Below, one piece after another: positions 1 through 7,630 of a stretch of 64,000 bases of DNA. Under the pieces are notes generated by a model. The model had not been told where the DNA came from. It searched no databases and saw only the letters and a program-made list of their open reading frames with translations. Made by a program: the position numbers and the translations under genes. The stretch's first letter is position 1. Each line of letters starts with the position of its first letter. The DNA comes from Actinospineispora eucalypti (lineage in GTDB: Bacteria; Actinomycetota; Actinomycetes; Mycobacteriales; Pseudonocardiaceae): positions 744,001 to 808,000 of the forward strand of contig JACHMT010000005.1 in NCBI GenBank assembly GCA_014208095.1, written 5' to 3'.

Positions 1-1
1 G

Positions 2-184
2 CGTAGGCAGGTCGGCCCGCTCGGCCGGGCCGGCGACCACGGTCCGGTGGGCCGGGGCGGCGACCACGGTCCGGTGGGTAGGGCAGGGGACCACGGTCCG
101 GCGGGCCGCCCCGGCGACGGCGGCCCACCCACCGACCGGATCACGCACCACCGCGTCACCGCCACCGGCGCCCACCACCGCTAG
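2..184 (+). CDS. 3' end of an unknown gene with 9-residue Gly-rich repeats (partial)
   Basis: An open frame enters from the left edge and ends at a TAG at 182-184. G or C at the third codon position is high in this frame, which is compatible with coding. The translation holds three 9-residue (27-bp) repeats of the form GDHGPVGR plus G or A, at about 32-58, 59-85 and 86-112, and then a short Pro/His-rich tail. I do not recognise a family; it looks like a low-complexity C-terminal tail. In GC-rich DNA a short open frame can arise by chance, so this is weak. It lies just upstream of bioF on the same strand. Confidence 0.3.
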   Translation, partial: RRQVGPLGRAGDHGPVGRGGDHGPVGRAGDHGPAGRPGDGGPPTDRITHHRVTATGAHHR

Positions 185-263
185 GACGGCCGCCAGAACC
201 ACCGCGTGTGTGCGAGCGGCCTGAAGGCGGGGCCGGCGGCGGGCGGTGGGTCGGCACGGCGGT

Positions 264-269
264 TATGGT
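264..269 (+). promoter_or_regulatory. putative -10 hexamer of bioF (leaderless layout)
   Basis: TATGGT followed by six bases and then the ATG at 276. This is the leaderless spacing seen at many genes in this window, and it supports the ATG at 276 over the in-frame GTG at 246, which would lie upstream of the hexamer. Confidence 0.5.
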
Positions 270-275
270 CGGCCG

Positions 276-1430
276 ATGGAACATCCGCTGGACTGGTTGA
301 CCGAGCACGCCGCGAGGCGGCGGGCCGCTGGGCTGCGCCGGGTGTTGCGGTACCGGCCGGCCGACGAGCCGGTGCTGGATCTGGCCGGCAACGACTACCT
401 GGGGTTGAGCACCGATCCGAGGGTGGTCGAGGGCGGGGTGGCTGCGCTGCGCGCCTGGGGCGCGGGCTCCACCGGGTCGCGGCTGGTCACCGGCTCCACC
501 CAGTTGCACGGCGAGCTGGAGGCCGCGCTGGCCGAGTTCTGCGGGTTCGGGTCCGCGCTGGTGTTCGCCTCCGGCTACGCGGCCAACCTGGGTGTGGTCA
601 CCGCGCTGTCCGACGCGGACACGCTGATCGTGTCGGACGCGGCCAACCACGCCTCGCTGGTGGACGGCTGCCGGCTGGCCCGGGCCAGGGTGGCCGTGGT
701 GCCGCGCAACGACGTGGCCGCCGTGGACGCCGAGCTGGCCGGGCGGACGGAACGCCGCGCGCTGGTCGTCACCGAGAGCGTGTGCAGCGTGGACGGCGCG
801 CACGCGCCGCTGGTCGAGCTGCACCGGGTCGCCCGCGGCCGCGGCGCGCTGCTGGTGGTGGACGAGGCGCACGCGCTGGGCGTGCGAGGACCGGGCGGGC
901 GCGGGCTGCTCGCCGAGGTCGGCCTGGCCGGCGCGCACGACGTGGTGGCCACGGTGACGCTGTCCAAGTCGCTGGGCGCGCAGGGCGGCGCGGTGCTCGG
1001 GTCGGTGGCGGTGACCGAGCACCTGGTGGACACCGCGCGCAGCTTCATCTTCGACACCGGGCTGGCCCCGGCCTCGGCCGGCGCCGCGCTGGCCGCGCTG
1101 GGCGTGCTGGTTGCCGAACCCGAGCGGCCCGCGTCGGTGCTCGCGGCCTCGGCCACCATCGCGGCCGCGGCCGGGGTGCCCGATCCGGGTTCGGCGGTGG
1201 TCCCGGTGGTGCTCGGCGATCCCCGGGTCGCCGTGGCGGCCGCCGCGCACTGTCTCGACGGGGGCGTGCGGGTGGGCTGCTTCCGCCCGCCCACCGTGCC
1301 GGCCGGCACCAGCCGGCTGCGGCTGACCGCGCGAGCCACGCTGACGGAGGCGGAGCTGGGCACCGTCGCCCGGGTGCTGACCGAAGCGCTGGCGTCGGTG
1401 GGCGCGAAGCGACCGGTGGGTGTGCGATGA
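276..1430 (+). CDS. bioF: 8-amino-7-oxononanoate synthase
   Basis: PLP enzyme that condenses pimeloyl-thioester with alanine, the first step in building the biotin ring. The 384-residue product matches the usual family length. It shows the GNDYLGL motif near residue 40, GSTGSRLVTG near 65, the VDEAHALG aspartate motif, and the PLP lysine at about 231 in TLSKSLGAQGG. The ATG at 276 is chosen because it directly opens MEHPLDWL and follows a TATGGT hexamer by six bases; an upstream GTG at 246 would add ten atypical residues. The stop overlaps bioD by four bases (ATGA), so translation is probably coupled. First gene of bioF-bioD-bioB-bsaP; bioA is not in the window. Confidence 0.95.
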   Translation: MEHPLDWLTEHAARRRAAGLRRVLRYRPADEPVLDLAGNDYLGLSTDPRVVEGGVAALRAWGAGSTGSRLVTGSTQLHGELEAALAEFCGFGSALVFASGYAANLGVVTALSDADTLIVSDAANHASLVDGCRLARARVAVVPRNDVAAVDAELAGRTERRALVVTESVCSVDGAHAPLVELHRVARGRGALLVVDEAHALGVRGPGGRGLLAEVGLAGAHDVVATVTLSKSLGAQGGAVLGSVAVTEHLVDTARSFIFDTGLAPASAGAALAALGVLVAEPERPASVLAASATIAAAAGVPDPGSAVVPVVLGDPRVAVAAAAHCLDGGVRVGCFRPPTVPAGTSRLRLTARATLTEAELGTVARVLTEALASVGAKRPVGVR

Positions 1431-2116
1431 CCGTGCTGGTGGTCAGCGGCACCGGGACCGGGGTGGGCAAGACCGTGGTCACCGCGGGCCTCGCCGCGCT
1501 GGCGGTGGCCGGTGGCCGGCGGGTCGCGGTGCTCAAACCGGCGCAGACCGGGGTCGGTCCGGGCGAGCCGGGAGACCTGGACGACGTGCGCCGGTTGGTC
1601 GGCCAGACCGACCGGCTGACGCTGCGCGAGCTGGTCCGGTACCCGGACCCGCTGGCCCCGCTGACCGCCGCCGCCCGGTGCGGCCGGCCGCCGCTGGACC
1701 CGGCGGAGGCCGCCGACGCCGCCGCCAAGCTGGCCGTGGACCACGACCTGGTGCTGGTGGAGGGGGCGGGCGGGCTGCTGGTGCGGTTCACCGAGGCCGG
1801 CACTCTGGCCGACGTGGCGGCCGCGCTGGACGCGCCGGTGCTGGTGGTCACCGCCGCCGGGCTGGGCACGCTGAACCACACCGAGCTGACCGTCGAGGCG
1901 CTGCGCACCCGTGGGCTGCGCTGCGCCGGCCTGGTGATCGGCAGCTGGCCGACCTCGCCGGACCTGGCCGCCGAGTGCAACCTGGACGACCTGCCCGAGG
2001 TGACCGGCGCGGCGCTGCTCGGCCGGATGCCGGCGGACGCCGGCCGGTTGGAGCCGGATGAGTTTCTCGCCACTGCGCGCGGTCTGCTCCGCGCGGACGC
2101 GGGCGTCCCGTCCTAG
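1427..2116 (+). CDS. bioD: dethiobiotin synthetase
   Basis: ATP-dependent enzyme that closes the ureido ring of diaminopelargonic acid to give dethiobiotin. At 229 residues it has the normal length. A P-loop GTGTGVGKT lies at residues 8-16, followed by the VLKPAQTG substrate motif and the LVEGAGGLLVR motif near residue 110. The ATG overlaps the bioF stop (ATGA), so it is translated as part of the same operon. A 44-base gap with an AGGAGA ribosome site separates it from bioB. Confidence 0.94.
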   Translation: MTVLVVSGTGTGVGKTVVTAGLAALAVAGGRRVAVLKPAQTGVGPGEPGDLDDVRRLVGQTDRLTLRELVRYPDPLAPLTAAARCGRPPLDPAEAADAAAKLAVDHDLVLVEGAGGLLVRFTEAGTLADVAAALDAPVLVVTAAGLGTLNHTELTVEALRTRGLRCAGLVIGSWPTSPDLAAECNLDDLPEVTGAALLGRMPADAGRLEPDEFLATARGLLRADAGVPS

Positions 2117-2160
2117 GCTTCCAGCTCAGCCAGCCGTCCCAACCTTCACAGGAGAGCCCG

Positions 2161-3156
2161 ATGACCGACCTGCTGGACCAGCTGCGCGAGTCGGTGCTGG
2201 GCCGAGGCGAGCCGGCGACCCAGGAGCAGGTCCTGGAGCTGCTGCGGCTGCCCGACGATCGCCTCGAGGACCTGCTCGAGCTGGCCCATGAGGTGCGCAT
2301 GCGCTGGTGCGGGCCGGAGGTCGAGGTCGAGGGGATCATCTCGCTGAAGACCGGCGGCTGCCCCGAGGACTGCCACTTCTGCTCCCAGTCGGGCCTGTTC
2401 GCCTCGCCGGTGCGCTCCGCCTGGCTGGACATTCCGATGCTGGTGGAGGCGGCCAAGCAGACCGCCAAGACCGGCGCCACCGAGTTCTGCATCGTGGCCG
2501 CCGTGCGCGGCCCGGACGAGCGGCTGATGACCCAGGTCGCCGCCGGCATCCAGGCGATCAAGGACGAGGTGGACATCAACATCGCCTGCTCGCTGGGCAT
2601 GCTCACCCAGGAGCAGGTGGACGCGCTGTCCGCGATGGGCGTGCACCGGTACAACCACAACCTGGAGACCGCGCGCTCCTACTTCCCCCAGGTGGTCACC
2701 ACGCACACCTGGGAGGAGCGGGCCGAGACGCTGCGCATGGTCGGCGAGGCCGGCATGGAGGTCTGCTGCGGCGGGATCCTGGGCATGGGGGAGACGCTGG
2801 AGCAGCGCGCCGAGTTCGCCGGGCAGCTGGCCGAGATCCAGCCGGACGAGGTTCCGATGAACTTCCTGAACCCGCGCCCGGGCACCCCGTTCGGCGAGCT
2901 GGAGCCGCTGACCGGGGCCGACGCGCTGCGCGCGGTGGCCGCCTTCCGGCTGGCGCTGCCCCGCACCGTGCTCCGGTTTGCCGGCGGCCGGGAGATCACC
3001 CTGGGCGACCTGGGCGCCCGGCAGGGCCTGCTCGGCGGGATCAACGCGGTCATCGTCGGCAACTACCTGACCACGCTCGGCCGCCCGGCGGAGGCCGACC
3101 TCGATCTGCTCGGCGAGCTGTCCATGCCGGTCAAGGCGCTGAACCAGACCCTGTGA
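2161..3156 (+). CDS. bioB: biotin synthase
   Basis: Radical SAM enzyme that inserts sulfur into dethiobiotin. The CxxxCxxC cluster motif is present at Cys67, Cys71 and Cys74 (GGCPEDCHFC), and YNHNLET, the FLNPRPGTP segment and the C-terminal GRE motif (FAGGREITLGDLG) are intact. Length 331 residues, normal. The ATG is preceded by AGGAGAG at a good distance. Its stop overlaps the GTG of the small Cys-rich gene that follows, which is now known in actinobacteria as an accessory protein needed for this enzyme. Confidence 0.97.
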   Translation: MTDLLDQLRESVLGRGEPATQEQVLELLRLPDDRLEDLLELAHEVRMRWCGPEVEVEGIISLKTGGCPEDCHFCSQSGLFASPVRSAWLDIPMLVEAAKQTAKTGATEFCIVAAVRGPDERLMTQVAAGIQAIKDEVDINIACSLGMLTQEQVDALSAMGVHRYNHNLETARSYFPQVVTTHTWEERAETLRMVGEAGMEVCCGGILGMGETLEQRAEFAGQLAEIQPDEVPMNFLNPRPGTPFGELEPLTGADALRAVAAFRLALPRTVLRFAGGREITLGDLGARQGLLGGINAVIVGNYLTTLGRPAEADLDLLGELSMPVKALNQTL

Positions 3157-3350
3157 ACGGGCCGTTCTGCGACCAGTGCGGGGCGCCGGCCGGCCAGGGC
3201 GAGCACGGCCGCTGCGCCGCGCGCCGCGAGCTGGAGCCGCCCCGGTTCTGCCCCGATTGCGCCCGCCGCATGGTCGTCCAGGTAACCCCGACCACCTGGA
3301 CCGCCCGCTGCAGCCGCCACGGCGAACGCCACAACCCCCACCCCCGCTGA
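3153..3350 (+). CDS. bsaP: biotin synthase auxiliary protein (BsaP-like)
   Basis: A 65-residue protein whose GTG start overlaps the bioB stop by four bases. Six cysteines are seen at positions 6, 9, 21, 33, 36 and 53, as CDQC, CPDC and single Cys, with His56 nearby; this pattern could bind metal or an iron-sulfur cluster. The position directly after bioB and the Cys pattern match the small protein next to bioB in M. tuberculosis (Rv1590), described as an auxiliary factor of biotin synthase. The name rests on synteny and cysteine pattern; the cluster type cannot be read from sequence. Confidence 0.8.
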   Translation: MNGPFCDQCGAPAGQGEHGRCAARRELEPPRFCPDCARRMVVQVTPTTWTARCSRHGERHNPHPR

Positions 3351-3458
3351 TTCAGTCACTTCAGCACGGTGATTCAGTGACTTCAGCACGGTGATTCAGT
3401 GACTTCAGCACGGTGGTTCAGTGACTTCAGCCCGGTGATTCAGTCACTTCGGCAGGGC
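3349..3458. repeat. five tandem 22-bp units after bsaP
   Basis: Five head-to-tail copies of a 22-bp unit begin at 3349, 3371, 3393, 3415 and 3437; the core reads GATTCAGTGACTTCAGC with one to five changes per copy. The first copy starts inside the bsaP stop codon, and the array ends just before the stop of the convergent cyclase gene. Because 22 is not a multiple of three, the TGA in each unit falls in successive frames, so the array stops translation in every forward frame. No spacer sequences separate the units, so it is not a CRISPR array. Confidence 0.9.
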
Positions 3459-3461
3459 GGC

Positions 3462-4457
3462 TCAGCCGCGCCGGAGCAGCCACGGCTGCAGGTGGGTAAA
3501 CCCGCGCACGGACACCCGGCGCAGCCGGCGCACCCGGTAGTCCGGCCGGCCGTCCAGCGCCGAGGCGAGCTCCCGGTCCACCAGCACGGTGCCCGGGCGG
3601 GCCAGCGAGGTGAGCCGGGCGGCGAGGTTGACCACGGTGCCGTACGCGTCGCCCAGCCGGCGCAGCACCGGGCCGTAGGCCAGCCCGATGCGTAGGTCGG
3701 GCCGCCCGTCGAGGGCACTGATCCGGTCGGCCAGGCCGAGCCCGATCTCGGCGACGGCCGGCGCGTCGTCCGCCGAGAACATGATCTCGTCGCCGACCAT
3801 CTTGATCACCCGGCCGCCCCGGTCGGTGACCACCGCCGACGCGCTGGACTCGAAAGCCTCCAGGAACTCGGCGAGGTCGGGCTCGGCGAGGCCCCGGCTC
3901 AGGCTGGTGAACCCCACGATGTCGGCGAATCCGACGGCCAGCGGGACCTCTTCGGCCCGGTCCGCCCCGATGCTGAGCACCCGCTCGCTGGCGGTGAGCA
4001 GGTGCCGGCGCCAGACATACTGCTGCAGCCGCTCGACGCGGGGGAGCAGTTCGGCCGCCGCCGCGAGTCCGGCCTCGTTGATGGCGTCCCCGTCGGTCGG
4101 ATCGGGGGCCCGTGCGATCACCATCTCCCGCATCAGCCCAACCTGCCACTCGGTCAGCCGGGCCATCGCCTGTCCCATGGACCGGACCAGGGCCAGCTCG
4201 GTCTGGTGGTCGGCCAGGCCGGCGTCGTGCAGCTCGGTCACCGTGCGCAGCGCCTCGATGTCGGCGTCGGTGAAGACCTGCTCGTCGGGGCCGGGCAGTG
4301 CATAGCCGAGCGACTGCCAGAGCCGGGTGGCGCGGTCCTCGCTCACCCCGGCCAGGCTCGCGGCCTCGGATCGGGTGTATCTGGGTTCGGCGCCCAACAG
4401 CAGCCGCGCCGCTCCCGGCGGCCCGCCCTTCGCCTCGGTCGCCGCCTGGTCCTCCAA
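3462..4457 (-). CDS. class III adenylate cyclase with N-terminal regulatory domain
   Basis: Makes cAMP from ATP. Residues 1-165 form a helical N-terminal domain like the regulatory part of mycobacterial Rv1264/Rv2212 cyclases, opening with an HTH-like stretch (YTRSEAASLAGVSED). The catalytic domain covers about 172-325 and holds all expected residues: metal Asp179 (FADIVGFT) and Asp223, ATP-selecting Lys219 and Asp270, and transition-state Asn277 and Arg281. It is therefore likely active. No membrane segment is seen, so it is cytosolic. The start is TTG at 4457, backed by GGGAGAGGTGG upstream and by the lack of a better start. Convergent with bsaP, divergent from the SRPBCC gene. Confidence 0.9.
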   Translation of the reverse strand: MEDQAATEAKGGPPGAARLLLGAEPRYTRSEAASLAGVSEDRATRLWQSLGYALPGPDEQVFTDADIEALRTVTELHDAGLADHQTELALVRSMGQAMARLTEWQVGLMREMVIARAPDPTDGDAINEAGLAAAAELLPRVERLQQYVWRRHLLTASERVLSIGADRAEEVPLAVGFADIVGFTSLSRGLAEPDLAEFLEAFESSASAVVTDRGGRVIKMVGDEIMFSADDAPAVAEIGLGLADRISALDGRPDLRIGLAYGPVLRRLGDAYGTVVNLAARLTSLARPGTVLVDRELASALDGRPDYRVRRLRRVSVRGFTHLQPWLLRRG

Positions 4458-4536
4458 GGTGCCACCTCTCCCGGAACGTCCCGTTGATCGCCTCAGTCTG
4501 GCCGTCGCCGGATGGATCCAGCTTGGCGGGCCTTTT

Positions 4537-4549
4537 GTAACACTGTTAC
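4537..4549. promoter_or_regulatory. 13-bp palindromic operator overlapping the SRPBCC -10
   Basis: GTAACACTGTTAC is a perfect inverted repeat around a central C. It overlaps TACCAT (4547-4552), which lies six bases before the ATG at 4559 and is the likely -10 hexamer. A repressor bound here would block that promoter. It also lies upstream of the divergent cyclase. The binding protein is unknown; a TetR-type factor is only a guess. Confidence 0.55.
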
Positions 4550-4558
4550 CATTGAACC

Positions 4559-5053
4559 ATGATGCGATCGATCAGCCCGGCGGAGCGAACCGTCGCGGAG
4601 ACCGTGCACGTGCGTGCCACCCCCGAACGGGCCTACCGCGCGATCGCCGACTTCGGCCGGATGGCCGACTGGAGCCCGGAGTTCATCGGCGCCTGGACCG
4701 GTCGCCGGGGACTGGTGGCGGGCGCGCGATTCGTCGGGTTCAACCGGCGCGGCCCACTGCTGTGGTTCACCGCCGGGCGGATCACCGTGGCCGACCCGGG
4801 GCGGGAGTTCGCCTTCCGGGTGACCGCCTTCGGCGTGCCCACCGCGGTGTGGGGTTACCGGATCGAGCCGGCGCCGGACGGCGCCGAGGTGACCGAGTAC
4901 TGGGAGTACCTGGGCCGGGGTGGCCGCGCCTCGCGGTTCATCGAGCTGCTGGGCCTGGTGTTCTCCGCGACGCCGCCGTCGGCGCGCCCGGAGCGCAACC
5001 GGCAGGGCATGCGCGCCACCCTGGCCAGGCTGAAGGCGTATCTGGAGAGCTAG
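4559..5053 (+). CDS. SRPBCC family protein (polyketide cyclase/START-like fold)
   Basis: 164-residue soluble protein with the start-strand-plus-helix pattern of the SRPBCC fold: VHVRATPERAYRAIADFGRMADWSP near the N-terminus, a central beta meander, and a long C-terminal helix (RNRQGMRATLARLKAYLES). Such proteins bind hydrophobic ligands; the ligand here is unknown. It appears to be transcribed leaderless from TACCAT, under the palindrome at 4537-4549. It stands alone, divergent from the cyclase and convergent with the Lon-domain gene, so the context says little about its role. Confidence 0.8.
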   Translation: MMRSISPAERTVAETVHVRATPERAYRAIADFGRMADWSPEFIGAWTGRRGLVAGARFVGFNRRGPLLWFTAGRITVADPGREFAFRVTAFGVPTAVWGYRIEPAPDGAEVTEYWEYLGRGGRASRFIELLGLVFSATPPSARPERNRQGMRATLARLKAYLES

Positions 5054-5093
5054 ATCGCCCGGTACGGCCTGGTGCTGGGCTGCTTCTTCGGCG

Positions 5094-5774
5094 CTAGTTC
5101 TCGCTGTGGTCGACCGCGTAGCTGGACAGCGGGGCGGGGACGGCGCGCAGCTCGGCGAGCAGGGTGGCCTCCCGGCAGAGCAGCGCGCGGACCATACGCA
5201 GCCGGACGAACGGCGAGGTCTGCTCGAGCAGCAGCTGGCGGTCCCGGATGGGCAGCAGGCAGTCCGCCGCGAGCAGGTGCGGCAGCTCCTCCGGCGCGAT
5301 GGAGCTGTCCGGCGCGTTCCACTCGCCGGAGCGCCACGCGGTCTGGCAGTACTTGCGGTGGGCCGCCCGGGCGGCATTGGCCAGTCGGTGCAGCCGGCTG
5401 GCCTGGTCCTCCGCCTCCTCGGTATCGGGCAGCCAGGCGACGGTGCCGACCAGGTAGGGGCGGGAGGCGCTGTCCAGCTCGAGCAGGCGGAACCGGCGGG
5501 CGCCCTTGGTGACGATGTCGAACCGGCCGTCCGGCAGCTTCCGCACGTCGCGCAGCTGTGCGGTGCAGCCGACCCGGTGCAGCCCATGGATGCCGTCCTG
5601 GTCCGGCGCCCAGCCCTCGCGCACCGCGATCACGCCGAACTCCTTGCTCGGGAGCGTGCCGGTGACCAGGTCGATGGTGAGCTGGCGGTAGCGCGGCTCG
5701 AACACGTGCAACGGTAGTGACGCTCCCGGCATGAGCACCGTCCCTAGCGGGAACAGCGGGAGCGTCTGGGCCAC
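5094..5774 (-). CDS. Lon N-terminal (substrate-binding) domain protein
   Basis: 226-residue stand-alone LON substrate-binding domain; the ATPase and protease parts of Lon are absent, as is usual for this family. Typical motifs are LPLFPLGTVLMPGASLPLHVFE at the start (first 20 or so residues), then EFGVIAV and the VGCTAQLRD segment. Role unknown; probably protein-substrate recognition. The GTG start at 5774 is supported by a TAACGT hexamer six bases upstream on the minus strand, which sits within the palindrome GTAACGTTAC at 5778-5787 and may be an operator. Confidence 0.85.
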   Translation of the reverse strand: MAQTLPLFPLGTVLMPGASLPLHVFEPRYRQLTIDLVTGTLPSKEFGVIAVREGWAPDQDGIHGLHRVGCTAQLRDVRKLPDGRFDIVTKGARRFRLLELDSASRPYLVGTVAWLPDTEEAEDQASRLHRLANAARAAHRKYCQTAWRSGEWNAPDSSIAPEELPHLLAADCLLPIRDRQLLLEQTSPFVRLRMVRALLCREATLLAELRAVPAPLSSYAVDHSEN

Positions 5775-5777
5775 CCG

Positions 5778-5787
5778 GTAACGTTAC
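5778..5787. promoter_or_regulatory. 10-bp palindrome over the Lon-domain gene -10
   Basis: GTAACGTTAC is a perfect palindrome. The minus-strand hexamer TAACGT (5786 down to 5781) inside it lies six bases before the GTG at 5774, so the site is promoter and possible operator at once. It resembles the GTAAC half-sites of the operator at 4537-4549. Confidence 0.4.
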
Positions 5788-5859
5788 GACGTCCGGTCCG
5801 GCGTCGCTGGTTGAAACCGGTGTTGCCGGTGTGGGTGAAACGCGGCCGGCCCGGTCGGG

Positions 5860-6561
5860 TCAATCCCCGACGTTGGGTGGCCGGAGCACCGCCGACGCGT
5901 CGGTCACCCGCAGCCGCCGTTCGGCGAACCGGAAAAGCGCGGCCGGCCGGCCGCCGGTCGGCCCGGGCGGCGCCACCTCGCCGGTGGGCACCAGTACGCC
6001 GCGCCGGGCGAGCACCCGTTGCAGATTGGTGGCCGAGACCGGGTGGCCGAGTGCGCTCACGTACAGCTCGCGGAGCTCCGAGATGGTGAACTCCTGGGGT
6101 GCCAGCGCGAAGCCCAGGTTGGTGTACGACAGCTTGGCCCTCAGCCGGTCCCGCGCGTCGCGCACGATCTCCGCGTGGTCGAAGGCGGTTGGTGGCAGCT
6201 CGGCCACCGGGTGCCACCGGGTGTCCTCGGGCACAGTGGGATCCGCGTCACACGGCACCAGTCCCAGGAACGTGGTCGCCACCAGCCGGATGCCGGGCAC
6301 CCTCCTCGGCTCGCTGAACACCCCGAGCTGCTCGATGTGCGCGACTTCCCGCACGTCAACCTTGTCCTCGAGCTGACGGAGCATCGAGGTCTGCACGTCC
6401 TCGTCGTGCCCCAGGAGCCCGCCGGGAAGCGCCCAGCGACCCCGATCCGGCTGTTGCGCACGTTGCCAGAGCAACACCTGAAGCGTCTCGGAGCGGATCT
6501 GCAGGACGGCGGCCAGAACTTCGTGGTCCGTTTCTGTTCTCTCGCTGGTAACATCGGGCAT
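5860..6561 (-). CDS. nrtR: NrtR-type repressor of NAD biosynthesis (Nudix domain plus winged helix)
   Basis: 233-residue protein with an N-terminal Nudix fold (about 8-150) and a C-terminal winged-helix DNA-binding part (about 160-225). The Nudix box is degenerate: after LPGGLLGHDED the usual REXXEE helix reads RQLEDK, as expected for a ligand-sensing regulator rather than a hydrolase. It is divergent from nadABC and separated from it by an inverted repeat, the arrangement of NrtR and its target in actinobacteria (Rv1593c next to nadA in M. tuberculosis). The ATG at 6561 is chosen because TATAGT lies seven bases upstream, so the gene looks leaderless and autoregulated. ADP-ribose sensing is family knowledge. 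Confidence 0.88.
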   Translation of the reverse strand: MPDVTSERTETDHEVLAAVLQIRSETLQVLLWQRAQQPDRGRWALPGGLLGHDEDVQTSMLRQLEDKVDVREVAHIEQLGVFSEPRRVPGIRLVATTFLGLVPCDADPTVPEDTRWHPVAELPPTAFDHAEIVRDARDRLRAKLSYTNLGFALAPQEFTISELRELYVSALGHPVSATNLQRVLARRGVLVPTGEVAPPGPTGGRPAALFRFAERRLRVTDASAVLRPPNVGD

Positions 6562-6584
6562 GTTTTCGACTATAAGGCGAAAAC
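6562..6584. promoter_or_regulatory. NrtR box with promoters in both directions
   Basis: 23-bp imperfect palindrome with arms GTTTTCG (6562-6568) and CGAAAAC (6578-6584). Within it, TATAGT on the minus strand is spaced seven bases from the nrtR ATG, and TATAAG on the plus strand could be the -10 for nadA, giving a leader of about 55 bases. One bound repressor would shut both genes. Confidence 0.75.
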
Positions 6585-6637
6585 CCCGCGAAGGGAACGG
6601 CGGGGTCAACCGGCCGCCCGGCCGGTGAGGAGGAACC

Positions 6638-7630
6638 GTGACGATCACCGAAGTAGGCGCGCCGGGGTTGCGCGTGGACTGGGCCGACCAGGTCCGGCGA
6701 TTAGCACGCGAGCGGGACGCGGTGGTGCTGGCGCACAACTACCAGCTGCCCGAGATCCAGGACGTGGCCCACCACACCGGGGACTCGCTGGCGCTGTCCC
6801 GGATCGCGGCCGCCGCCGAGCAGAGCACCATCGTGTTCTGCGGCGTGCACTTCATGGCGGAGACGGCGAAGATCCTCGCCCCGGAGAAGACCGTGCTCAT
6901 CCCGGACGCCGCCGCCGGCTGCTCGCTGGCCGACTCGATCAACGCGGCCGAGCTGCGCGAGTGGAAGGCCCAGCACCCGGGCGCGGTCGTGGTCTCCTAC
7001 GTGAACACCACCGCCGAGGTGAAAGCCGAGACCGACGTGTGCTGCACGTCGTCCAACGCGGTCGAGGTGGTCGCCTCCATCCCGGCCGATCGGGAGGTGC
7101 TGTTCCTGCCGGACCAGTTCCTGGGCGCGCACGTGCGGCGGATCACCGGTCGGGAGAACCTGCACGTCTGGGCGGGGGAGTGCCACGTGCACGCGGGCAT
7201 CAACGGTGCCGAGCTGACCGCGCGGGCCGCCGAGGACCCCAGCGCCGAGCTGTTCGTGCACCCGGAGTGCGGCTGCGCCACGTCGGCCCTGTACCTGGCC
7301 GGTGCCGGTGCGGTGGAGCCGGAACGGGTGAAGATCCTGTCCACCGGCGGCATGCTGGACGCGGCCCGGGAGACCAAGGCGCGCTCGGTGCTGGTGGCCA
7401 CCGAGGTGGGCATGCTGCACCAGCTGCGCCGGGCGGCCCCCGAGGTGGACTTCCGCGCGGTGAACGACCGCGCCTCCTGCCACTACATGAAGATGATCAC
7501 TCCGGAGAAGCTGCTGCGCGCGCTGGCCGAGGGCCGGGACGAGGTGCACGTCGACCCGGACACCGCCGAGCGGGCGCGGGCCTCGGTGCGGCGGATGATC
7601 GAGATCGGCCGCCCGGGCGGTGGGGAGTGA
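6638..7630 (+). CDS. nadA: quinolinate synthase A
   Basis: Condenses iminoaspartate with dihydroxyacetone phosphate to quinolinate using a [4Fe-4S] cluster. The three cluster cysteines are in place: Cys95 (AAGCSLAD), Cys211 or 213 (HPECGC) and Cys281 (RASCHYMK). Other NadA motifs are AHNYQLPE and MAETAKIL. Length 330 residues. The GTG at 6638 follows GAGGAGG. It is the first gene of nadA-nadB-nadC, with four-base overlaps throughout, and is probably repressed by NrtR from the box at 6562-6584. A GC-rich leader of about 55 bases can fold into small hairpins. Confidence 0.96.
   Translation: MTITEVGAPGLRVDWADQVRRLARERDAVVLAHNYQLPEIQDVAHHTGDSLALSRIAAAAEQSTIVFCGVHFMAETAKILAPEKTVLIPDAAAGCSLADSINAAELREWKAQHPGAVVVSYVNTTAEVKAETDVCCTSSNAVEVVASIPADREVLFLPDQFLGAHVRRITGRENLHVWAGECHVHAGINGAELTARAAEDPSAELFVHPECGCATSALYLAGAGAVEPERVKILSTGGMLDAARETKARSVLVATEVGMLHQLRRAAPEVDFRAVNDRASCHYMKMITPEKLLRALAEGRDEVHVDPDTAERARASVRRMIEIGRPGGGE

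Noticed and set aside
3349..3458. Regular repeats that might be a CRISPR array
   Set aside because: The 22-bp units are directly joined with no spacers, and no cas gene is nearby.
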